From CAZVYJ01 sp964631565 (GTDB lineage: Bacteria > Planctomycetota > Phycisphaerae > SM23-33): a stretch of DNA of 64,000 nucleotides. The stretch covers positions 1-64,000 of the forward strand of contig CAZVYJ010000009.1 of the NCBI GenBank assembly GCA_964631565.1, given 5' to 3'. The notes beneath the pieces are model-generated. The model did no database searches and was not told the origin of the DNA. It worked only from the letters and a program-made list of their open reading frames with translations. Numbering within the stretch: position 1 is the stretch's first letter; every line of letters begins with the position of its first letter. Positions 57,457-64,000 of the stretch are shown here, piece after piece. Both the position numbers and the translations under genes were made by a program.

Positions 57457-58216
57457 GCCGCACCTGCCCGACGATATAACGGTCAGGCACTGGCTGGCGG
57501 CGTACATCGTGATGCTTGCGGCAGCCGCCGTGCCGATGGTCATGCTCATCGCAGCCGACGGGCTTGGCTGGGAAAACTGGAGGCATGCCCCGCAGAAAAC
57601 GTTTACCGAGGCAAGTGCGATTATCAAGCTGCTGGGCTTCGCCATCTACATGTCGTTTTGCTGCACCGTCCTGCCCATGCCCACGAGCTGGATAGTCGCC
57701 GCAGTAGCCACGCGCGACGCCGCAGTGGGCGACGGCGTGTGGGACACTGTCGCACTGGTCGCTGTCGTCGGGGCATTCGCATCCACCGTGGCGAACCTCA
57801 ACGATTACCACCTGTTCACGTGGATACTCCGCCACAAGAAAATTGCGAAGGTCCGCAACACGAAAACCTACCAGAAGGCGGCGGCGTGGTTTTCGAGATC
57901 GCCGTTCCTGCTGCTGGTGGTTTTCAACCTCATTCCGATACCTATCGACATCGTCCGGATGCTCGCCATCACCTACCGCTACCCGCGAGTGCCGTTCGCG
58001 GCGGCGAACTTTATCGGCAGATTGATCCGGTATGCGATACTCGCGTTCGTTATATACTGGTGGAACCTCGGATGGTACGCGGTGGTCGCCCTGCTGGCCC
58101 TTGCGGTGGTGCTTGGCGGCGGCAGAGGCGTAATAGCGATGTACAGGCGACTTACCCGGCGGACAAACGCCGCGGCGGTGAACGTGTCGGAATCAATAGA
58201 AACACAGGAGCAGTAA
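57434..58216 (+). CDS. VTT/DedA-like integral membrane protein
   Basis: The 260-residue protein has about six membrane segments and a region similar to VTT (SNARE-associated/DedA) proteins. That region is SPFLLLVVFNLIPIPIDIVRMLAITYRYPRVPFAAANFIGRLIRYAILAF, preceded by LPMPTSWIVAAVA. VTT proteins are now linked to phospholipid scrambling or lipid-carrier flipping across membranes. The ATG at 57434 is preferred over TTG 57431; both overlap the ATPase gene. The LolA-like gene follows after 2 nt. Its place inside an ABC/LolA-like operon hints at a lipid-handling role, which is inference. Confidence 0.68.
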   Translation: MSDHHILEPHLPDDITVRHWLAAYIVMLAAAAVPMVMLIAADGLGWENWRHAPQKTFTEASAIIKLLGFAIYMSFCCTVLPMPTSWIVAAVATRDAAVGDGVWDTVALVAVVGAFASTVANLNDYHLFTWILRHKKIAKVRNTKTYQKAAAWFSRSPFLLLVVFNLIPIPIDIVRMLAITYRYPRVPFAAANFIGRLIRYAILAFVIYWWNLGWYAVVALLALAVVLGGGRGVIAMYRRLTRRTNAAAVNVSESIETQEQ

Positions 58217-58218
58217 GC

Positions 58219-59103
58219 ATGAAATTTTTCGTTATAACACTCGCGATATTCGCACTGCCGCTGGCATGCGTGTCAGCCGGCGACAAAACGGAAACAACTT
58301 CAACCACCCAGCCGGCAACAGACGCCGATAACGCAGCAAAAACCGATGAAAACACGGAAAATCCGACCACCGCGCCGGAAGCGGAAATAACTCCCGAGGC
58401 CAAGGAAATTCTCGACAGGCTCGAGAAGGCCGGCGACAAGTACAAAACCCTCAAGGCTGACATCGATTACACCGTCGTCATGACGCAGCTGGGCGATACC
58501 GACAAGCGGACCGGCTGGGTCGCCTTCCAGCAGAAAACCAAGGACTCCCCGGCGAAATTCCGCGTCCAGTTCGCAACCAGGCAGCTCGGCGAAGGCGCCG
58601 CCTTCCGCGAAAAGGAAGATTACGCGTTCAACGGCTACTGGCTGACCGTCGCGAAGCATAAAATCCGCGAGATAACGAAATACGAGATTTGCAAAAAAGG
58701 CGACGAAGTGGACGTTCTGACAATCGGCAAGGGGCCGTTCCCGATACCGTTCGGGCAGAAGGCCGCCGACGTGATGAAATACTGCGAAGTCACCACGCGC
58801 CCGCTGGAAAAAGGCGAGCCGGAAAAAACCAGCTACCTGAAGCTCGCCCCACGCAAGGAATGCAAAGAGGATTTGAACTTCACACAGCTCGAAATGTGGG
58901 TGAACGACAAATACCTGCCCGTCCGCATCGTCAGCCGCGACAAGAACAAGGACATCACAACCGTCGTCTTCAGCAAAATCGAAACTGACGTCACGCTCGA
59001 CAAGGACGTCTTCAATATTCCCGTCCCGGCCGGCTGGCAGTCACACGAGCAGCCGCTCGATAATAAGCAGTCCGACGGCTCGACCAAACCTGACAAGGAA
59101 TAA
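58219..59103 (+). CDS. LolA-superfamily-like exported protein
   Basis: The 294-residue protein has a signal peptide (cleavage near CVSAGD, about residue 21), a Thr/Glu-rich linker (22-62) and a beta-sheet domain (about 65-280). That domain fits the LolA/LolB/DUF1571-like half-barrel: KYKTLKADIDYTVVMTQLGDTDKRTGWVAFQQKTKDSPAKFRVQF, FNGYWLTVAKHKIREITKYE and YLPVRIVSRDKNKDITTVVFSKIETD. LolA carries lipoproteins across the periplasm. AGGAG precedes the ATG at 58219. It sits 2 nt after the VTT gene and 6 nt before the GND-repeat gene, in an operon with a LolCDE-type ABC pair. Confidence 0.78.
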   Translation: MKFFVITLAIFALPLACVSAGDKTETTSTTQPATDADNAAKTDENTENPTTAPEAEITPEAKEILDRLEKAGDKYKTLKADIDYTVVMTQLGDTDKRTGWVAFQQKTKDSPAKFRVQFATRQLGEGAAFREKEDYAFNGYWLTVAKHKIREITKYEICKKGDEVDVLTIGKGPFPIPFGQKAADVMKYCEVTTRPLEKGEPEKTSYLKLAPRKECKEDLNFTQLEMWVNDKYLPVRIVSRDKNKDITTVVFSKIETDVTLDKDVFNIPVPAGWQSHEQPLDNKQSDGSTKPDKE

Positions 59104-59109
59104 CCGACA

Positions 59110-61983
59110 ATGACTCTCCCCCGCCTCGCAAGCGTTACAGCGGTCGTGATGTTTCTTTCAATCATCGGCCCGGCCGACTTCGCGTTCGCCCAGCAGGCCG
59201 AAGACACCCGGCCGCTTGCCGAGCAGCCTTACATCGGGCTGCGGTTCGAGGATCATCAGCCCACCGGCGCATGCCTTGTAACGTGGGTTCTGCCCGGCCC
59301 GCTGTTCGGCGAGAAAGACCCGGCCCCGCTGGTTAACAGCGGCGACCTGATACTTAAGGTGGACGGCAAGAACCTCAAGGCCGACGAACTCCAGAAATAC
59401 GTCGCGGCCAAAAAGCCCGGCGACGAGATGACGCTCACCGTCCGCTTCACGAAGATGCCGCCGAACACATACCCGTTCGCGCCGGGCGAAGGCACGGAAA
59501 CGAAGGACCTGAAAATCAGGCTGGCCGCCCGCGCCGACTGGGCAGGACCGATTTCATTCCCACGCCAAAAATATCTTCCACTCAAACCGGAAACATTGCT
59601 GGACCCAGCCAAAACGTTCAGCTTCGAAGCTCTCGTCATGCAAAAAGCCGGAGAGAACAATCTCACCGACGCTTACAACAAGCTCTGCGGCGTGCTGAAG
59701 GAAGCCCAGAGCACGACCGTCGGCTACAACAACCTGGCCCGCGTCGCATATCCGTTTTACTACCCGCTGCGGATGAGCGAGCTTCAGGAAGAGATAACCG
59801 CCCCGCTCGCCGATTACGCGAAGGATCCGTCCGGCATATGCAGCTACGCCGCAAAGATGCTCGACCTCAGTGCATACAAAACCAAGAATACGGAAAAGGC
59901 CAACATGTCCATTCCTCGCGATGCGCTGAAGTTTTCGGCAAAACAGGTCGCCGCGGCCAACGAATACCTTCGCAAGGCATTCGAAAAAATTCCCGCCGAC
60001 CACCGGGCCACGCTGGCCGAGGACATCGACACGCTTGTCGCCGGGCTGCCCGCCACGGTCTACGTGGCCGGCCACAAAAACCCCGCCCGCATGATAAAAA
60101 CTCTCCAGGCGAGCATGTCGATTGATTTCAGCTCTTTAATACTGGCCGCCGGTGAAATGTCGGAGCTTATACAACGCGGCACACCGCCGGCGAAGGACAC
60201 CAAAACTGTCGAAATTCCGCAGGAAATGCAGAACGCCGTCACCGGCGACGTGCTGGACATCGTGCAGATTGACGGCCGATGGTACGTCTACGGCGGCTTC
60301 GGGGCGAATACATACGACATGTCGAAGATAACCGGTGTAATCGACGCAGGCGGCGACGACACGTACAACTATCCGCAACAGGCGCCGTGGACTGTCCGCT
60401 TCATCATCGACATGGCCGGCAACGACCGTCACATCGGCTCAGCCGGTGGACCCGCTGCGGCGCTGTGTGGAATAAGCCTGCTGGTCGATTACGCCGGCGA
60501 TGATTTCTACGCCGGCCAGAAACCATGCTGCGGTGCGGGCATCATGGGCGTCGGCATGCTGATAGATTACGACGGCAACGACGAATATCAATCGCTGTAC
60601 TGGTCGCAGGGCGCCGGGTTCTACGGGTTCGGCCTCATCGCCGACCTCGGCTACGGGCGCGACCTGTACCAGTCGCAGATTATGAGCCAGGGCATCGGCG
60701 GGCCGCGCGGGCTCGGGCTGATTCTCGAACAGGGAGGCGAAGATTACTACCGCGTCAACGGACCGGTGAAATCGTCCTACGGAACGCCCGGCGTCTACAA
60801 CGCATGCAGCCAGGGCTTCGGGTTCGGCTGCCGGACTTACGAATCCGGCGGCATCGGCATCATCGAAGACCTTGAGGGCAACGACCGCTACGACGCCGGC
60901 GAGATGGCGCAGGGCGGCGGATATTACTACGGGCTTGGCATTCTCCATGACCGCAAGGGCAACGACAGCTACACCGGCGTCCGCTGGGCGCAGGGCTTCG
61001 GCTGCCATCAGGCGCACGGCATACTCGCCGACGACGAGGGCGATGACACGTACTACGCGCTGCAGGTCGCCATTCAGGGGTCTGCGTGGGACATCGCAGT
61101 CGGGGCACTTATCGACCGGGCCGGCAACGATTCATACCAGTGCGGCGCCGGCCTGTCGCAGGGTGGAGCTTCCATGCAGGGTGTTGCATATCTCATGGAC
61201 CTCGCCGGGCGCGACAGATACATCGCACCGCCCTACGCCTCGCAGGGCAAGAGCGGCGGCAACAGCTACCACTACGCACGGACCGGCGCGATGAGCTTTT
61301 CGGTCCTGTTCGACTCCGGCGGCGATGACGACCTTTACTCCACCGGCCGGCCCAACAACAAAACTATTTCCGTCGGCGAGCCGGATGAAAAGAACCCGGC
61401 CGAAAGTCCGCTGTACGGCCTGTTCATAGACACAGCGGGCGACGACCTGGCCGTCATGACATTCAAGGATAGATTCCCCCGCTCGGTCAAGTGCGACAGT
61501 TCCGGACACATCACCAGCCTCGGCCTGCGCAAAGAAACTCTCACCACAGAGGCTCTCACTGAAGCCGACTTTGATATCATAGCCTCTCTGACACACCTTG
61601 AACTGCTCGCACTGAGTGAATCGAACGTCTCCGACGAGACCGTTGCGAAGCTCATGAATCTCAGGAGCCTGAAGCGGTTGTACCTGGGCGACACCGCCGT
61701 TTCTGACACCGGGTTGCGCGAACTCGCCGCCCTGTCCGAAATGGAATGGCTGGAACTTGACAATACGAAGATTACCGGCAAAACCCTCCCGGCAATAACA
61801 AAAATGAGTAAAATTCAGCATGTGGGAATCAGCACGACGGCTGTTACCGAAGCCGATATCAGAGACCTCGCATGGCCGCTTTCGCTCAGGACTCTGGTCG
61901 TGTCACAAAATATGATTTCCAAGGCTACAATCGAGAAACTAAAGAAAGACAACCCCAATCTGGAAGTCATAATTTCAGATTGA
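59110..61983 (+). CDS. Exported PDZ / GND-repeat / leucine-rich-repeat protein
   Basis: The 957-residue protein has a signal peptide (to about FAFAQ), a PDZ-like domain (about 35-120; PAPLVNSGDLILKVDGKNLKADELQKYVAAKKPGDEMTLTVRF), a helical region (about 150-400) and about 13 tandem copies of a motif of roughly 27 residues (about 408-790). The consensus is two hydrophobics-x-D-x-x-G-N/D-D-x-Y-x5-6-S/A-Q-G-x-G-x3-4-G-x-G (for example LIDYDGNDEYQSLYWSQGAG). It ends in LRRs (about 825-957). The repeats probably form a beta-solenoid. The GND element recalls RTX calcium motifs, but the period is three times longer. It is the last gene of the operon, with AAGGA upstream. Function is unknown. Confidence 0.8.
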   Translation: MTLPRLASVTAVVMFLSIIGPADFAFAQQAEDTRPLAEQPYIGLRFEDHQPTGACLVTWVLPGPLFGEKDPAPLVNSGDLILKVDGKNLKADELQKYVAAKKPGDEMTLTVRFTKMPPNTYPFAPGEGTETKDLKIRLAARADWAGPISFPRQKYLPLKPETLLDPAKTFSFEALVMQKAGENNLTDAYNKLCGVLKEAQSTTVGYNNLARVAYPFYYPLRMSELQEEITAPLADYAKDPSGICSYAAKMLDLSAYKTKNTEKANMSIPRDALKFSAKQVAAANEYLRKAFEKIPADHRATLAEDIDTLVAGLPATVYVAGHKNPARMIKTLQASMSIDFSSLILAAGEMSELIQRGTPPAKDTKTVEIPQEMQNAVTGDVLDIVQIDGRWYVYGGFGANTYDMSKITGVIDAGGDDTYNYPQQAPWTVRFIIDMAGNDRHIGSAGGPAAALCGISLLVDYAGDDFYAGQKPCCGAGIMGVGMLIDYDGNDEYQSLYWSQGAGFYGFGLIADLGYGRDLYQSQIMSQGIGGPRGLGLILEQGGEDYYRVNGPVKSSYGTPGVYNACSQGFGFGCRTYESGGIGIIEDLEGNDRYDAGEMAQGGGYYYGLGILHDRKGNDSYTGVRWAQGFGCHQAHGILADDEGDDTYYALQVAIQGSAWDIAVGALIDRAGNDSYQCGAGLSQGGASMQGVAYLMDLAGRDRYIAPPYASQGKSGGNSYHYARTGAMSFSVLFDSGGDDDLYSTGRPNNKTISVGEPDEKNPAESPLYGLFIDTAGDDLAVMTFKDRFPRSVKCDSSGHITSLGLRKETLTTEALTEADFDIIASLTHLELLALSESNVSDETVAKLMNLRSLKRLYLGDTAVSDTGLRELAALSEMEWLELDNTKITGKTLPAITKMSKIQHVGISTTAVTEADIRDLAWPLSLRTLVVSQNMISKATIEKLKKDNPNLEVIISD

Positions 61984-62346
61984 CTTCAGGCTAATGCCGG
62001 GCTGCCCGCAAAAAAATAACTACCGTCAGCTGGAACCAAGCACTTTTTTTGCAGCCGTCTTTGCGGACAAAAATCGTCTTTAAGACAAAAATATCCACCC
62101 GTTAATCCCCAAAAACGGAAATCTCCTGTTATGCGCAGCTCAAATTGCCCTTTAGGAATCCGTTAAGGCGACGATAAGCCTTACGGAGAGAAATATATTC
62201 ACCGAGTCATTACAGGAGCATGCTGACGTACGAGTGGGTCGCACGCAGTAGTTGTTTGATAACTTTCAGCTAATTAAGCAGTAACAGCAGACAGGCCCGC
62301 CACGGCGAATCCCCTGCCTGCGGCGGTTTTTCAGCCTTTGGCTATT
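61984..62346. other. Intergenic leader region with hairpins, no gene
   Basis: This 363-bp stretch precedes the two-component genes. CCGTTAAGGC and GCCTTACGG (about 62159-62185) form a hairpin. Near the end CAGGC (62292-62296) can pair with GCCTG (62316-62320), and CCGCC (62297-62301) with GGCGG (62322-62326), followed by five T (62327-62331). The two pairings interleave and the U-run ends 15 nt before the kinase ATG. It could be the terminator of the operon or an attenuator. A 17-codon frame at 62220 has its AGGAG too close to be convincing. Confidence 0.45.
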
Positions 62347-63138
62347 ATGGAATTACCGGTTACACAGCATGGCAGTTTCAACACTAACCGTGAAGAAGCG
62401 GTTGTTTTGCCGTTTCCGGGTGTTTTTGATGTTCTGAATGAGGTACTCGGCGGGAGCGCCCCAAGCGATTTCGCCATGGAGATATCCCGCGCGGAAGATA
62501 ACGAGCGGCAGAGAATCGCAGAAGATCTGCACGATTGCCTTGGGCAGAATATCGCGGCGCTCAGCCTGAATCTCCAGCTTCTCAACGGCAATAATCTGCC
62601 GCCCGATCAGGCCAATATCCTGACCCGGTCGCTTGCTCTTGTCAGGCAGCTCAGCCAGGACATAAGAACGTTTACGTTTGAGCTTTGTCCGCCGACACTG
62701 TACGAGCAGGGTATCTCAGCCGCCCTCGCACACCTGGTGGAGAATTTCCGGAAAAGATACTCGCCGCACATACAGTATCACGACGACAGCCGGCCCAAGA
62801 ACATGCCGCCCGGAAAAGCGGCTTTCCTGTATCGCTCGGTTCGCGAACTGCTCATTAACGCAGTCAAACATGGCAAAGCGGACAATATCACCATCATTAC
62901 CCGCACCGTCGGGCATCATGTCGAAGCAGAAGTGGAAGATGACGGCATGGGTTTCGACAGTTCGTTTGAACTCAGCCGATCCGAGAAAACCGGCTTCGGA
63001 CTTTTCAGCATATCCCGCCGCCTGAAAAACTTTGGCGGGCGTCTGGATATCGACTCCGCTCCGAAGCGGGGAACAAAAATCAAAATACGACTCCCAATCG
63101 CCGCAAAAGCAGGCCGCGGAGAATTTTCAAAGTTATGA
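62347..63138 (+). CDS. NarL-type sensor histidine kinase without a sensor domain
   Basis: The 263-residue cytoplasmic kinase has a HisKA_3 dimerisation domain with ERQRIAEDLHDCLGQN (phospho-acceptor H62) and a HATPase_c domain (RELLINAVKHGKADNI, DDGMGFD, GFGLFSISRRLKNFGG). It belongs to the NarX/DegS/LiaS class. No membrane segment or recognised sensor is present; the first 45 residues are unassigned. Input may come from a partner protein. The ATG at 62347 or the TTG at 62338 may be the start, and neither has a ribosome-binding site. It overlaps its response regulator by 4 bp (ATGA). Confidence 0.9.
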   Translation: MELPVTQHGSFNTNREEAVVLPFPGVFDVLNEVLGGSAPSDFAMEISRAEDNERQRIAEDLHDCLGQNIAALSLNLQLLNGNNLPPDQANILTRSLALVRQLSQDIRTFTFELCPPTLYEQGISAALAHLVENFRKRYSPHIQYHDDSRPKNMPPGKAAFLYRSVRELLINAVKHGKADNITIITRTVGHHVEAEVEDDGMGFDSSFELSRSEKTGFGLFSISRRLKNFGGRLDIDSAPKRGTKIKIRLPIAAKAGRGEFSKL

Positions 63139-63785
63139 CCACCAGAATACTGCTTGCAGACGACCACACGATGGTAAGAGAAGGCATAAGCGCCTTGCTG
63201 AACAATCAACCCGGCATGACTGTCGTCGGGGAGGCGTCAAACGGCCGCGATGCGCTGCAAATGGCCCAATCCCTCCTGCCCGATGTGGTCATCATGGACG
63301 TGTCCATGCCGGACATGAACGGAGTCAGCGCCACCGAAAAGCTCTCCGAAGTGTGCCCCGCCGCCCGCGTTCTGGCGCTGTCAATGCATACCGACCGGGA
63401 TAACGTCACGCGGATGCTTCGGGCCGGCGCATCGGGATACGTGGTCAAGACCTGCGACGTTAACGAAATTCTTCGCGCCATAACCACTGTCCGCGCCGGC
63501 AGAACATACCTCAGTCCCGAAATAACCGGAACCGTGGTGGAAGATTACGTCTCGTCAAAAAACACATCAAAGCCGGACCTGGACGATCTGACATCCAGAG
63601 AACGTGAAATCCTCCAGATGATAGCGGAAGGCAAAAGTTCCAAGCAGATAGGAACGATACTGCATATCAGTCCGAGAACCGCCGACTCGCATCGTCAGCG
63701 TATTATGGACAAACTCAACCTCTATTCGCTGGCGGAGTTGACCAAATATGCGATTCGGGCAGGACTTACATCCCTCAACACCTGA
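63135..63785 (+). CDS. NarL/FixJ-family response regulator
   Basis: The 216-residue regulator has a receiver domain with acidic pocket D9/D10, phospho-acceptor D55 (VVIMDVSMPDMNG) and the switch lysine in GYVVKTCDV. A LuxR-type helix-turn-helix follows (about 150-210; LTSREREILQMIAEGKSSKQIGTILHISPRTADSHRQRIMDKL). It is the cognate partner of the coupled NarL-type kinase. Targets are not evident. Confidence 0.95.
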   Translation: MTTRILLADDHTMVREGISALLNNQPGMTVVGEASNGRDALQMAQSLLPDVVIMDVSMPDMNGVSATEKLSEVCPAARVLALSMHTDRDNVTRMLRAGASGYVVKTCDVNEILRAITTVRAGRTYLSPEITGTVVEDYVSSKNTSKPDLDDLTSREREILQMIAEGKSSKQIGTILHISPRTADSHRQRIMDKLNLYSLAELTKYAIRAGLTSLNT

Positions 63786-63918
63786 CGGCAAACTCTGAAT
63801 AAGCCTAAAGATAGTCATTCTCGCATCATTAATTGCGAATTCCGGCAATTACGCCTTTCCTTATATCTACCGATATCAGAAATACCTGCGGTCCGCAGTG
63901 CCAGAAAAGGACAATGCA

Positions 63919-64000
63919 ATGAGTGACTACAACGGGGAAACATCTCAAACCACAGGGCTGCTGAGGCATCTCCTCAGCATAGGAGCGAAACTGCACGGGT
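63919..64000 (+). CDS. Start of a gene cut by the window edge
   Basis: An open frame begins at ATG 63919 with AAAGGA 8 nt upstream and runs off the end (27 codons, MSDYNGETSQTTGLLRHLLS...). The N-terminus is soluble and too short to assign. It lies 133 bp after the response regulator and might be part of its regulon. The gap includes the palindrome CTGCGG/CCGCAG near 63886. Confidence 0.55.
   Translation, partial: MSDYNGETSQTTGLLRHLLSIGAKLHG

Noticed and set aside
59110..61983. RTX calcium-binding toxin repeat in the GND protein
   Set aside because: The RTX unit is a nonapeptide GGxGxDxUx in close tandem; here GND recurs only about every 27 residues with a separate QG-G element, and there is no type I secretion signal or partner.
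62220..62273. 17-codon frame (starts M-L-T-Y-E-W) in the kinase leader
   Set aside because: AGGAG is only one base from the ATG, too close for initiation, and the peptide has no run of a regulatory amino acid.
1..64000. tRNA, rRNA, CRISPR, insertion sequence or prophage genes
   Set aside because: I looked in every intergenic gap for T-loop-like sequences, spaced repeats, transposase or integrase motifs and found none that hold up.

Overview
The window is a gene-dense, GC-rich bacterial chromosome segment with about 51 protein genes. I see no rRNA, tRNA, CRISPR array, transposase or phage gene. Many large exported proteins are built from TPR, HEAT, PA14, PKD, VIT/VWA, Ycf48-like or LRR modules. 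There are LolA-like and MacB/LolCDE-type components, TrkH/TrkA and short palindromic elements opening with ACTAGCC. Together these suggest a member of the Planctomycetota, possibly Phycisphaerae. That placement is inference; no marker gene was compared.

Layout. 0-5 kb: cardiolipin synthase, then a XRE-cupin regulator divergent from tdh-kbl (threonine degradation), then a rhamnose-mutarotase-like lipoprotein. 5-14 kb: a porin-like beta-barrel, a TPR protein with an apparent premature stop, a glycosidase-like lipoprotein, a flavodiiron protein fused to a 2Fe-2S ferredoxin, and a glycine-rich RRM protein with a structured leader. 14-20 kb: DUF488, a small membrane protein, trpS-scpA (ScpA with a very acidic tail), and two exported hypotheticals. 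20-28 kb: a four-gene ABC exporter operon whose permease is an internal duplication. 28-35 kb: PurF-type amidotransferase with a flavin reductase, a VIT/VWA protein, glyS and an amidohydrolase. 35-45 kb: a small MerR protein, a putative haem-c sensor kinase, a GH113-like enzyme, a Ycf48/pseudo-deacetylase/CBM9-like giant, bioA-bioD and pcm. 45-52 kb: LysM lipoprotein-recG, hisI, trkH-trkA, rpiB and a Sua5-arginine-phosphatase fusion. 52-62 kb: a PA14/PKD/TPR protein, then a tight six-gene operon (HAD phosphatase, FtsX-type permease, LolD-type ATPase, VTT-like membrane protein, LolA-like protein, and a 957-residue PDZ/GND-repeat/LRR protein). 62-64 kb: a NarL-type two-component pair and the start of another gene.

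The strongest candidate for an undescribed system is the six-gene operon at 54963-61983. It looks like an envelope transport machine with a novel tandem-repeat secreted partner: 13 copies of a roughly 27-residue motif (hydrophobic-D-x-x-G-N-D-x-Y ... Q-G-x-G). Other points of interest are the YwlE-type arginine phosphatase fused to Sua5, the CX4CH haem-sensor kinase, the catalytically dead PIG-L-like domain, the overlapping promoter/operator of tdh, and several genes with a -10 box only 6-13 nt ahead of the start codon and no Shine-Dalgarno sequence.
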